Source: an uncultured Ruminobacter sp.
Lineage (GTDB): Bacteria; Pseudomonadota; Gammaproteobacteria; Enterobacterales; Succinivibrionaceae
NCBI GenBank assembly: GCA_900767005.1
Contig: CAAFXL010000256.1
Coordinates: forward strand, 1 to 15,015
DNA length: 15,015 bases
Direction of reading: 5' to 3'
Shown: piece after piece, positions 1 to 7,224 of the stretch
Numbering within the stretch: the stretch's first letter is position 1
How the letters are laid out: each line of letters opens with the position of its first letter
Position numbers and translations under genes: made by a program
Notes under the pieces: model-generated
Database searches by the model: none
The model's input: only the letters and a program-made list of their open reading frames with translations
Told to the model about the DNA's origin: nothing

Positions 1-790
1 TAGTATTAGAATTTGTTGCCTTAGTATTAGGAATTTCTACTGGCTTTAAAGGTTCTTGAGTCTTTTTAGCTTCTTCTTTTACTACATTTTGTAAATTTTG
101 AGTGTTTTCTAAAGTTGTAGACTTAGTATTAGTATCTACTACTTGAGAATCTTCAATGGTAATAATACTATCGTTATCAACTGTTTCTGAGTTTTCAGAA
201 ATAGTTATAACTTCTTCCTTAACATTTAAATCATTGATTAGTTTTTGATCGTTTGTATCCATTGGATCAGAAACAATTAAAGGTTCTTTAACCTCTTCTT
301 TAATTTCTACCTTTTCTTCTTTAACTGGTTTAATTTCTTCTACTTTAATTTTTGGTTTTATTGCTTGGGTAGATGATTTAAGCTCATTAGACTTATTATC
401 AATAGAAGATGAAGTGCTAATTGCATTATCATTTTTTGAAGAACTTGATAAACATAAAGTCACGATAACAATCGCTAATAAAGCACAAATTCCTGCTCCA
501 ATATATACTTTATTTTTAGAAGTAGTTGATTCTTCTTGAGGTTTAACTAATTTTAACGCATCAAAGATTCGATTAACTTCATTTAAATCCATCTCTAAGA
601 ACTTAGCATAAGCTAAACAATCGCCGCGTCTTAAATGAGCAAAATTCCCCTTTTCCATATCATTTAGAATAACACTTCTAATTTCAAGTCGAGCTGAAAC
701 TTGAGTTAAACTTAAATTATGTTCTTCTCTAATCGCCTTATATTGACGACCTAGACTTGCTGCTTCTTCTAAAATTTTTTCATCTACCAT
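1..790 (-). CDS. rodZ: RodZ-like cytoskeletal membrane protein (3' end outside window)
   Basis: RodZ links the MreB cytoskeleton to the elongation machinery at the inner membrane. The ATG at 790-788 opens a frame without a stop to the window edge, giving 263 codons. Residues about 12-75 form an HTH_25/Cro-like helix-turn-helix domain of the RodZ type, including the AYAKFL stretch where E. coli RodZ has GYIRSYARLV. A single transmembrane segment follows at about 95-115. From about 117 onward comes a low-complexity linker rich in Lys, Glu, Ser and Thr. The C-terminal periplasmic domain would lie beyond position 1 and cannot be judged. It starts 25 bases after the pilW stop and is very probably the third gene of the rlmN-pilW-rodZ operon, an order also found in Pseudomonas and Vibrio. 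Domain order and synteny agree, so I am fairly sure of the name. Confidence 0.85.
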   Translation of the reverse strand, partial: MVDEKILEEAASLGRQYKAIREEHNLSLTQVSARLEIRSVILNDMEKGNFAHLRRGDCLAYAKFLEMDLNEVNRIFDALKLVKPQEESTTSKNKVYIGAGICALLAIVIVTLCLSSSSKNDNAISTSSSIDNKSNELKSSTQAIKPKIKVEEIKPVKEEKVEIKEEVKEPLIVSDPMDTNDQKLINDLNVKEEVITISENSETVDNDSIITIEDSQVVDTNTKSTTLENTQNLQNVVKEEAKKTQEPLKPVEIPNTKATNSNT

Positions 791-815
791 TTAAATTATT
801 CCAACCTATTTTTTA

Positions 816-1610
816 TTAAAAATTACCAGCGGCATAGTTCTTTGCTTCGTTAGACTTAGGGAATAATCGTAAAAGCTTACTTCCTAAAGCCTTAACATTG
901 TCGTCTTGATGTAAACCTTGGGCAATTTTTATCTTAAGCATTAAAGTTTGAGCTGTGCTATTTTTATTAAACATATCAAAAGTTTGCATTAAGTGATCAG
1001 CTCTTACATAATCACCAATTTCATTACAAAATGATGCATAGTTAAATAAAAGCTCTGGAGAAGTACCACCGTAATTCATTGCCTTCTCAAAATACTGCTG
1101 AGCCTTAGCCTTGTCCCCTGAATCAAAAGAACAAGTAGCTGCTAGAGTATAGGTATAACTCATATTCTGATACTTGGGATCTGAGGTTGCTTTATTAAAA
1201 TAAGCATCAGCTTCTTTATACTTTCCGCTATTACATAAAAATGAACCATAAGCAGTTTGAGTTACGCCATTTTCATACTTACTAATTGCATCTTTATATA
1301 CTTTTTCCGCACTAACTTTATCGCCAACGGTACTAAAATATCTACCCCATGCAAGTAGGATATCTTGAGAACCTGGGTTATAATTTTCTGCAATTTCAAG
1401 ATTGGCTTTAGCTTCTGGCATTTGTCTTAATTGAATAAATCTTAGTGCTAAATTAATTCTATCTTTTGATGCTTTTTCTAAATCAATTTGACCAACATCG
1501 CGGTAAACAGGATTACCCTCGCTATCTTTACCAATTATAACTTGCTCGGTTGTAACACAACCGGTAATCAGTGTTGCTACAGCAACAGTAAGTATTAACT
1601 CTTTAATCAT
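816..1610 (-). CDS. pilW: PilW/PilF-type TPR lipoprotein, type IV pilus biogenesis
   Basis: The family is an outer-membrane lipoprotein that helps the PilQ secretin assemble in type IV pilus systems. The 264-residue product begins with a short hydrophobic signal and a lipobox I-T-G-C with the lipidated Cys at 18. From about residue 48 to 220 it is a string of tetratricopeptide repeats with typical spacing. Cys125 and Cys160 sit in neighbouring repeats, much like the cysteine pair conserved in PilW/PilF proteins, and may form a disulfide. The start is backed by a good ribosome binding site (AAGGA, 7 bases before the ATG). It lies 27 bases after rlmN and 25 before rodZ, the classical position of pilF. 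No other pilus gene is in the window, so pilus assembly is inferred from family and synteny only; a general TPR scaffold role is possible. Confidence 0.82.
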   Translation of the reverse strand: MIKELILTVAVATLITGCVTTEQVIIGKDSEGNPVYRDVGQIDLEKASKDRINLALRFIQLRQMPEAKANLEIAENYNPGSQDILLAWGRYFSTVGDKVSAEKVYKDAISKYENGVTQTAYGSFLCNSGKYKEADAYFNKATSDPKYQNMSYTYTLAATCSFDSGDKAKAQQYFEKAMNYGGTSPELLFNYASFCNEIGDYVRADHLMQTFDMFNKNSTAQTLMLKIKIAQGLHQDDNVKALGSKLLRLFPKSNEAKNYAAGNF

Positions 1611-1637
1611 TAGTTTGTCCTTTATTATTTTTTATAT

Positions 1638-2750
1638 TTATAGATCTTCTTTACTAAAAGAAGCTATTTTCTTTAATTTATTTTTAACTTCGCCTGCTAA
1701 TTGTCCACAAGCAGCCTTGATATCATCACCACGAGTTTTTCTGGTAACTACTGTAAAGCCATGATCAATAAGCACCTGATAGAATTTATCTACCGCAGCT
1801 TTTGAAGGTTTCTTAAATTCACTTTCACCATGAGGATTAAATGGAATTAAATTAATCTTACAAGGGGTATGTGCTAAAGTTTTAACTAACTCTTTAGCAT
1901 GTTCTACACTATCATTAACTCCACTTAATAACACATATTCAATAGTTACTCTTCCACTATTAGCATTAGAAATACTTACATAGCGTTTTACCGCTTGTAA
2001 GATATCTTTAATATTATATTTATCATTTAAGGGAATTAACTTGCTTCTTAATTCATCATTTGGTGCATGTAATGAAATCGCAAGTGCTACATCAATGTCC
2101 TGGGCTAACTTATCTAAAAATGGTACAACGCCCGCAGTTGATATAGTTACCCTTCTTTTTGATAAACCAAAACCTAAATCATCAAGCATTAATTTCATAG
2201 CTGGAACAACATTTTTATAATTTAAAAGGGGTTCCCCCATGCCCATTAACACTACATTATCAATTGCTCGATACTTAGGAATTTGGGTAAAACCAATCTG
2301 CTCGGTTGCACGCCAAACTTGACCAATAATTTCAGAGGTTAAAAGATTACGATTAAAGCCTTGAGCTCCTGTTGCACAAAAGGCACACTTAATCGGGCAG
2401 CCTACTTGGGTTGATACACATAAAGTTGCTCGATCGCCATCAGGAATATAAACAGTCTCAACTAATTGACCGTCCCCTGCATCTAATGCCCACTTAATTG
2501 TGCCATCAGAACTTTTTGATTCATATTTAATTTCTGGAGCTTTGATAATAGCAATTTGGGATAATTTTTCTTGAAGATCTTTTTTAATATTGGACATCTT
2601 ATAAAAGTCAGTAACCCCGAACTGGTATATCCATTTCATGATTTGTTCGGCTCTAAACTTCTTTTCTCCAAGTGACAATAAAAAATCAATTAAACCTTGG
2701 CGATCAAAATCAAGTAAATTTATCTTCTTATCTGACATTTCAAAACTCAT
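1638..2750 (-). CDS. rlmN: Dual-specificity 23S rRNA / tRNA adenine-C2 methyltransferase RlmN
   Basis: RlmN is a radical-SAM enzyme that methylates C2 of A2503 in 23S rRNA and of A37 in some tRNAs. The 370-residue product has the N-terminal accessory domain (about 1-75) and the iron-sulfur cluster motif C-x3-C-x2-C at Cys118, Cys122 and Cys125. It also has the two mechanistic cysteines, Cys111 (E. coli Cys118) and Cys348 in KAACGQLAG (E. coli Cys355). The SAM-binding stretch GMGEPLLNY is intact, so the enzyme should be active. Two starts are possible: ATG at 2750, or ATG at 2738 (residue 5, MSDKKINLLD). The promoter at 2768-2796 predicts an RNA beginning near 2761, which leaves the first ATG only about 11 leader bases and no ribosome binding site, so the second start deserves weight. 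It heads the rlmN-pilW-rodZ operon. Confidence 0.95.
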   Translation of the reverse strand: MSFEMSDKKINLLDFDRQGLIDFLLSLGEKKFRAEQIMKWIYQFGVTDFYKMSNIKKDLQEKLSQIAIIKAPEIKYESKSSDGTIKWALDAGDGQLVETVYIPDGDRATLCVSTQVGCPIKCAFCATGAQGFNRNLLTSEIIGQVWRATEQIGFTQIPKYRAIDNVVLMGMGEPLLNYKNVVPAMKLMLDDLGFGLSKRRVTISTAGVVPFLDKLAQDIDVALAISLHAPNDELRSKLIPLNDKYNIKDILQAVKRYVSISNANSGRVTIEYVLLSGVNDSVEHAKELVKTLAHTPCKINLIPFNPHGESEFKKPSKAAVDKFYQVLIDHGFTVVTRKTRGDDIKAACGQLAGEVKNKLKKIASFSKEDL

Positions 2751-2767
2751 AAAAAACTTTTTGTTTA

Positions 2768-2796
2768 ATTATAACAAAAATAGCCTACACTGTCAT
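2768..2796 (-). promoter_or_regulatory. Sigma70 promoter for rlmN-pilW-rodZ
   Basis: On the minus strand a -35 box ATGACA (2796-2791, five of six consensus bases) and a perfect -10 box TATAAT (2773-2768) are separated by exactly 17 bases. Transcription should begin near 2761, just ahead of rlmN. This is the clearest promoter in the window and separates ndk-cobB from the rlmN operon. A palindrome with arms TTTTTGTT and AACAAAAA (2758-2765 and 2773-2780) overlaps the -10 box and start point; it could be an operator or chance in AT-rich DNA. Confidence 0.7.
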
Positions 2797-2855
2797 AAAC
2801 AAAAGTATGATAAGCGTAAGCTTTTATGAGTGAGTTTCTCGGAATAAAAAAGTTA

Positions 2856-3611
2856 TTAAATCTTATCTTTTAAAAAATCTAAATTGCCTTTTTGCTGTAA
2901 ATTTTGAATAAAACTTGGAACAATTTCTGAAGCCTTACCATAAAGATAATGATCAAAATGATGAGGGGAACTCGTTGGATCTAAATTTAATTGAATGGTA
3001 GTAGCCCCATATCTTTTAGCCATATCCGCAAAAGACGCTGCAGGATAAACTGCACTTGATGTCCCAATCACTAAAAATAAAGAAGTATTTCTTAAGGTTA
3101 TTAAAATATCATCCATGCGGTAGATATCTTCACCAAACCAGACAATATCAGGTCTAAGCGTCTTTTTATGGCAAAATGGACACTCGGTATCCGTTGAACT
3201 TTCCTCAAAAAAAGGAAAATGCTTATCACATTGTTCACACCATAAAGAATTTAACTCGCCATGCATATGAATTACATTTTTAGACCCTGCTCTTTCATGT
3301 AAATCATCAACATTTTGGGTGATTATGGTAACTTTGCCATAAGTCCATGTGCTTTCTAGTTTTGAAAGAGCAACGTGAGCAAGATTTGGGGAAACGTTCA
3401 TAACTTTCATTCTAAGGTCATTATAAAATTGATGAACCTTATTTTTGTCATGAAGAAACCCCTCATATGTTGCCACCTCTTCTAAAGGGTGACCATTCCA
3501 TAAACCAACTTCTTCTGAATTAGAATTACCTGAGGAACTAGTTCTAAAAACTGGAATACCCGATTCTTGACTAATTCCAGCCCCAGTTAAAATTGTAATA
3601 TTGCCAATCAT
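2856..3611 (-). CDS. cobB: CobB-type NAD-dependent protein deacylase (sirtuin)
   Basis: Sirtuins remove acyl groups from lysines using NAD, giving nicotinamide and O-acyl-ADP-ribose. The 251-residue product carries the whole catalytic core: GAGIS-x-ESGIPVFR (10-23), QNVDDLHERAGS (99-110), the catalytic His117 in HMHGEL, a structural zinc site of two C-x2-C pairs (Cys125/128 and Cys144/147), and the late VIGTSS segment (181-186). Bacterial CobB and human SIRT5 (class III) have Tyr-x-x-Arg for binding acidic acyl groups. Here Tyr63 is present but the residue three later is Leu66, with Arg at 67, so desuccinylase activity is uncertain. The ATG starts 8 bases after the ndk stop and has only a distant AAAGGA, suggesting translation coupled to ndk. 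E. coli cobB is not next to ndk, so this placement is unusual. Confidence 0.92.
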   Translation of the reverse strand: MIGNITILTGAGISQESGIPVFRTSSSGNSNSEEVGLWNGHPLEEVATYEGFLHDKNKVHQFYNDLRMKVMNVSPNLAHVALSKLESTWTYGKVTIITQNVDDLHERAGSKNVIHMHGELNSLWCEQCDKHFPFFEESSTDTECPFCHKKTLRPDIVWFGEDIYRMDDILITLRNTSLFLVIGTSSAVYPAASFADMAKRYGATTIQLNLDPTSSPHHFDHYLYGKASEIVPSFIQNLQQKGNLDFLKDKI

Positions 3612-3619
3612 TTTTTTGA

Positions 3620-4051
3620 TTATCTTGTCCTTTCACAAATTTCTTCTTCAGTAAAGAAATAAGCAATTTCGCGAGCAGCAGCTTCCACACAATCTGAACC
3701 ATGAACCGCATTTTGGTCAATGCTGGTTGCGTAATCTGAACGAATGGAACCAGCTCTTGCCTTAGTTGGATCGGTATCACCGATGATTTCACGATGACGT
3801 CTTACAGCATCTTCCCCTTCTAAAACCTGAACCATGATGGGACCTGACAACATAAAGTCCATTAATGCCTCAAAAAATATCTTATTTTTTAAGTGAGCAT
3901 AAAAACCTGCGGCTTCTTGATAATTTAAATGAACCATCTTAGCAGCCACAATTCTTAAACCAGCATTTTCATAACGATGATAGATATCACCAATTAAATT
4001 TCTAGCTACTACATCAGGTTTGATAATCGAAAAGGTTCTTTCTATAGCCAT
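3620..4051 (-). CDS. ndk: Nucleoside diphosphate kinase
   Basis: Ndk transfers the gamma phosphate of ATP to nucleoside diphosphates through a phosphohistidine and balances the nucleotide pools in the cytoplasm. The product is 143 residues, the normal length of the bacterial enzyme. The signature NAVHGSDCVEAA contains the phosphorylated His117, and the N-terminal ERTFSIIKPDVV and the GPIMVQVLEGEDAV region are intact. The ATG is preceded by AGAGG with 6 bases of spacing. It sits downstream of the iscS-pepB terminator and so must have its own promoter within 4052-4138; that stretch is too AT-rich to pick one with confidence. Ndk upstream of rlmN is a conserved gammaproteobacterial order, here interrupted by cobB. 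Confidence 0.97.
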   Translation of the reverse strand: MAIERTFSIIKPDVVARNLIGDIYHRYENAGLRIVAAKMVHLNYQEAAGFYAHLKNKIFFEALMDFMLSGPIMVQVLEGEDAVRRHREIIGDTDPTKARAGSIRSDYATSIDQNAVHGSDCVEAAAREIAYFFTEEEICERTR

Positions 4052-4138
4052 AATAAACCTCTCATGAAATAAAACACAAAATCAAAATAAAAATAAAATT
4101 TTACAATTAAATATAAAATCTTTTTATCCATAATAGCT

Positions 4139-4168
4139 AAAAAAAAGGATTTCATTTGAAATCCTTTT
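4139..4168 (-). terminator. Rho-independent terminator of iscS-pepB
   Basis: An 11-bp perfect stem (AAAAGGATTTC at 4143-4153 pairing with GAAATCCTTTT at 4158-4168) with a 4-base loop lies 27 bases past the pepB stop. On the minus strand it is followed by a run of U from the eight A at 4139-4146. It separates iscS-pepB from ndk-cobB. The symmetry could make it work in both directions, but nothing converges on it from the other side. Confidence 0.85.
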
Positions 4169-4194
4169 CTAATTTGTGATATACACTAATTAAA

Positions 4195-5481
4195 TTATTC
4201 TAAATTTTCTAAAAAACGTTCTATTGATCTAACACCATGTCCCTTAGCACCTACATTGTAGCAGGCGTTAGACGCTTTTTGATAAGATCCACTTAAGTCA
4301 ATATGTAACCAATTTTCTTCATTCTTTACAAATTTACTTAAAAATACTGCAGCAGTTGTCGCTCCTGGTAAACTTTCGCCTTGGGCACTATTAGTAATAT
4401 CCGCTAGATCTGAGCGGCACATTCCTTTGTGAAATTCCTCTAATGGTAGAGGCCAAGCATATTCATAAACTTCTTTTGCTGATTTTATAAAGGAGCTAGT
4501 TAAATCATTATTAAAGCTTAAAACTGCATTATAATCGCGACCTACCGCAACTTTCGCAGCACCAGTCAAAGTTGCCGCATCAATAATATATTTTGGATTA
4601 TCTTTAGTTGCTAAAATTAATCCATCTGCTAAAACTAAACGACCTTCAGCATCAGTATTAGCAATTTCAACACTTACATTATTTGGATAATGAATTACAT
4701 CACCAATTTTCATGGAAGAACCTGAAATCATGTTTTCCGCACAACATAAGTAACCTTTAACACGCTTATTAAAGCCCTTTACTGCACATAGAGCAATCGC
4801 ACCTACAATTGTTGCACTTCCACCCATATCTGAGTGCATTGATTTCATATATTCACTTGGTTTTAAACTTAATCCACCACTATCAAAAGTAATTCCCTTA
4901 CCAACTAAACTTGCAAAAGTTTGTTCGTTATCATTTAAGCTTGGATTATAGTCAATTTCATAAATTCTTGGAGGAACGCTGCTTCCCTTACCAACTGTTT
5001 TAATTCCAATAAAATCTTCGCCTTCGCGGTTTGTGATATCAGTAACTTTAAAAGCCTTATTATTCACAATTTCAGAAAGCTTCTTTAAATAATCTTGGTA
5101 AGTAACAGGATTTAATACATCAGCTGGAGCATTTATGGTATTTCTTACCCAATGAATAACTTTACTTGTTAATGCATATTCATCTTTTTGAAATTCTGGA
5201 TTAAAAGTAAATTTATTCTTAATCCCAAAATATCCCTTATCAAAAGCAAAAATTGCTTCATCATCCCAAGTAAAATAATCAGAATTAGTAAGCTTAATAT
5301 TACCAAAACCCTTATTAGCAATAGTTTTTGCTCCTTCCTGAATTTTTAATAAAACTTGAGCATAAGGTAAATTTTTATCAACATGTAAATTAATACCTTG
5401 TTCATCAATAGTTATTAATGATTCTTTTGGCCAAATGCCTTTGATATCTTCTTTTGACTTTACTACTAAACTAATATCCAT
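4195..5481 (-). CDS. pepB: Peptidase B, M17 leucyl-aminopeptidase family
   Basis: This is a cytoplasmic two-metal aminopeptidase. At 428 residues it matches E. coli PepB (427), and the N-terminal part (WVRNTINAPA, 111-120) is PepB-like; PepA is about 75 residues longer. All M17 active-site residues are present at a constant offset from PepA: Lys195, Asp200, Asp218, Asp277 and Glu279 for metals, and Lys207 and Arg281 for catalysis, within VGKGITFDSGG (193-203) and NTDAEGR (275-281). The ATG overlaps the iscS stop by one base (TAATG), and its ribosome binding site GGAG lies inside the last iscS codons, so translation is coupled. In E. coli pepB is the last gene of the isc cluster, after iscX; here the six genes that normally separate it from iscS are absent. 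Confidence 0.93.
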   Translation of the reverse strand: MDISLVVKSKEDIKGIWPKESLITIDEQGINLHVDKNLPYAQVLLKIQEGAKTIANKGFGNIKLTNSDYFTWDDEAIFAFDKGYFGIKNKFTFNPEFQKDEYALTSKVIHWVRNTINAPADVLNPVTYQDYLKKLSEIVNNKAFKVTDITNREGEDFIGIKTVGKGSSVPPRIYEIDYNPSLNDNEQTFASLVGKGITFDSGGLSLKPSEYMKSMHSDMGGSATIVGAIALCAVKGFNKRVKGYLCCAENMISGSSMKIGDVIHYPNNVSVEIANTDAEGRLVLADGLILATKDNPKYIIDAATLTGAAKVAVGRDYNAVLSFNNDLTSSFIKSAKEVYEYAWPLPLEEFHKGMCRSDLADITNSAQGESLPGATTAAVFLSKFVKNEENWLHIDLSGSYQKASNACYNVGAKGHGVRSIERFLENLE

Positions 5482-6650
5482 TATTCACTCCACAAATTCT
5501 TATTTACTTCCTTTTGGTATACTTCCTTAATGTAAGATATAGCAAAGTCTATTTCTTCCATTGTTGTAAATCTGCCATAAGAAATTCTTAATGAACTTAA
5601 GGCATCTCTATCTGATAAACCAAGAGCCTTTAAAACATATGAAGGATTTAAAGAAGCACTGGTACAAGCTGAACCAGTAGAAACGGCAATTTTTCTTAAA
5701 CTTAATAAAAATGATTCACCATCAACATTTTTAAAAGTTAAATTTAAATTATTAGGTAATCTTTTTTCTGGATCAATACTTCCATTAACGCTTACCCCAA
5801 GTTCTTTTAATTCATTAAGAATCTTAGTTTGATATGATCTTAATCTTTGAGCATCACTCTTAAGTTCAAGTTTAGCTATTCTAAATGCTTCGCCCATGCC
5901 CACAATTTGATGGGTTGCTAATGTGCCTGAACGCATGCCCATTTCATGACCACCACCGCGAACTATAGGATTTGGCTTTGGAGCATTCTTAGCTACATAA
6001 AAAGCTCCTATTCCTTTAGGACCATAAATTTTATGAGCACATAAAGATAAATAATCAGGTTTCATGCTCTTAACATTAATTGCAATTTTACCCGCACTTT
6101 GAGCACAATCGCTATGAAATAAAGCACCATGTTCATGAGCAATCTCGGCCATAGTTTTAATATCAGTAATAGTGCCGATTTCATTATTAGCATGCATTAA
6201 GGAAACTAATAAAGTTTCATCATCAATTACTTCTCTTAAAGCTTCAGGTGTAATCATTCCTTCACTATCAGGTTCAAGATAGGTTACTTTAAAACCTAAA
6301 GTTTCAAGATACTTACAAGGGTCTAAAATTGCTTTATGTTCAATCTTTGAGGTAATAATATGTTTACGATTTGGATTGGTGCTAGCTAGAGCATTACCAA
6401 TAATTGCTAAATTATCAGACTCAGTTGCTCCTGATGTAAAAATAATTTCTCGAGAATCAGCACCAATTAAATTTGCAATATCATTTCTTGCAATATCAAC
6501 AAGCTCAGCGGCTTGCCAGCCATAAGCATGTGATTTTGAAGCAGGATTTCCAAATGTCCCATCAAGAGTAAGACATTGGAACATTTTTTCGGCAACTCTT
6601 TTATCAACTGGAGTTGTAGCAGCATAATCTAGATATACTGAATTATTCAT
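5481..6650 (-). CDS. iscS: Cysteine desulfurase IscS, lacking the C-terminal tail
   Basis: IscS is a PLP enzyme that takes sulfur from cysteine as a persulfide and delivers it for iron-sulfur clusters, tRNA thiolation and cofactor synthesis. The 389-residue product follows the group I pattern: SGATESDN (73-80), His105, PLP-binding Lys207 in AHKIYGPKG, RGGGHEMGMRSGT (231-243), and the sulfur-carrying Cys329 in STGSACTSASLNPSYVL. Catalysis should be normal. It ends in NLWSE, aligned with E. coli residues 385-389 of 404, so about 15 tail residues that contact IscU in E. coli are missing. The end of the gene doubles as the pepB ribosome binding site and start. iscR does not precede it, and iscU does not follow. 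The ribosome binding site is weak (an AAG about 10 bases upstream). Its own promoter is proposed at 6684-6692. Confidence 0.95.
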   Translation of the reverse strand: MNNSVYLDYAATTPVDKRVAEKMFQCLTLDGTFGNPASKSHAYGWQAAELVDIARNDIANLIGADSREIIFTSGATESDNLAIIGNALASTNPNRKHIITSKIEHKAILDPCKYLETLGFKVTYLEPDSEGMITPEALREVIDDETLLVSLMHANNEIGTITDIKTMAEIAHEHGALFHSDCAQSAGKIAINVKSMKPDYLSLCAHKIYGPKGIGAFYVAKNAPKPNPIVRGGGHEMGMRSGTLATHQIVGMGEAFRIAKLELKSDAQRLRSYQTKILNELKELGVSVNGSIDPEKRLPNNLNLTFKNVDGESFLLSLRKIAVSTGSACTSASLNPSYVLKALGLSDRDALSSLRISYGRFTTMEEIDFAISYIKEVYQKEVNKNLWSE

Positions 6651-6683
6651 GAAATTTAACTTAAAAATAAAAAAATAAGCTAA

Positions 6684-6692
6684 ATTATACCA
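6684..6692 (-). promoter_or_regulatory. Extended -10 promoter for iscS-pepB
   Basis: The minus strand reads TGGTATAAT (6692-6684), a perfect TATAAT with the TGn extension typical of promoters with a weak -35 box. No good -35 is seen 17 bases upstream. The predicted start is near 6677, giving a leader of about 27 bases. No terminator separates it from the Fur-like gene, so read-through is also possible. I see no convincing IscR-type site, in line with the absence of iscR. Confidence 0.5.
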
Positions 6693-6712
6693 CTACTTAA
6701 AATTAAAAGGTC

Positions 6713-7186
6713 TTAATTATTATGTAAAGAAATATTAATTTCGTCATCAACCATGGTAACATTAATTTTTTCATCAGAAGATATTACGCCCTTAACGATT
6801 AAGCCTAGGCGAAGAAGTTCATGAAGGTTTAGATTATCAACTAAAGTTGCACCATCTTTACCCTTTAATGAAGCTTGTTTTAAGTCACAGGTCTTACAAT
6901 TAACATCGAGCATCTTGCTCTTTGAAATAATTCCTTGGTCAGCCAAAACTTTTAAGAAACGATAAACCGTACTCATACCAAGTTCGGGATTGCGTTCCTG
7001 AGCTTCATAATATAATTCTTTAGTACAGTTAAAACTTCCTTCAAATAATAAATCAATGATTTCCATACGTTGCTTCGACATACGGACCTTGGCTTTCTTA
7101 AGTTTTTCAAGACATTCGGTTTTGGCCTGATTTGAGGAAGAATATTTTTCCTTAAACGAAGTATCAATAAGATTATTATTTAGCAT
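6713..7186 (-). CDS. Fur-family-like regulator with degenerate sensing domain
   Basis: Residues about 24-90 of this 157-residue protein form a Fur-type winged helix: RMSKQR (35-40, Fur R-x-T-x-Q-R), the TKELYYEAQ helix, GMSTVYRFLKVL (70-81, the recognition helix of Fur/Zur/PerR) and GII. The second half does not look like Fur. The usual His-rich stretch and the two CxxC zinc pairs are gone; only Cys97-Lys-Thr-Cys100 remains, and the only histidines are 122 and 155. About 56 unrecognised residues follow, possibly still a dimerisation fold. DNA binding is therefore likely, and normal metal sensing is doubtful. It begins 38 bases after the arsR stop, with GGAG 11 bases before the ATG, and is probably cotranscribed with arsR. 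A divergent Zur, or a Fur paralogue that has lost metal control, are both possible. Confidence 0.7.
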   Translation of the reverse strand: MLNNNLIDTSFKEKYSSSNQAKTECLEKLKKAKVRMSKQRMEIIDLLFEGSFNCTKELYYEAQERNPELGMSTVYRFLKVLADQGIISKSKMLDVNCKTCDLKQASLKGKDGATLVDNLNLHELLRLGLIVKGVISSDEKINVTMVDDEINISLHNN

Positions 7187-7224
7187 TATTATTGTGGCTC
7201 CGTACTCAAAAAGAGCTTATATAT

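Noticed and set aside
2638..2829. Plus-strand open frame of 63 codons opposite the rlmN start
   Set aside because: It is antisense to the conserved rlmN coding region and its promoter, with no ribosome binding site or recognisable protein.
2811..2855. Terminator between cobB and the rlmN promoter
   Set aside because: Only a 4-bp AAGC/GCTT pairing without a U run is visible, so read-through from ndk-cobB into rlmN cannot be excluded.
3571..3792. Minus-strand frame overlapping the end of ndk and the start of cobB
   Set aside because: It is an out-of-frame reading through conserved Ndk residues; ndk and cobB fully explain the stretch.
6973..7167. Minus-strand frame inside the Fur-like gene
   Set aside because: It overlaps the conserved winged-helix coding region in another frame, and the Arg/Lys/Leu-rich product resembles nothing known.
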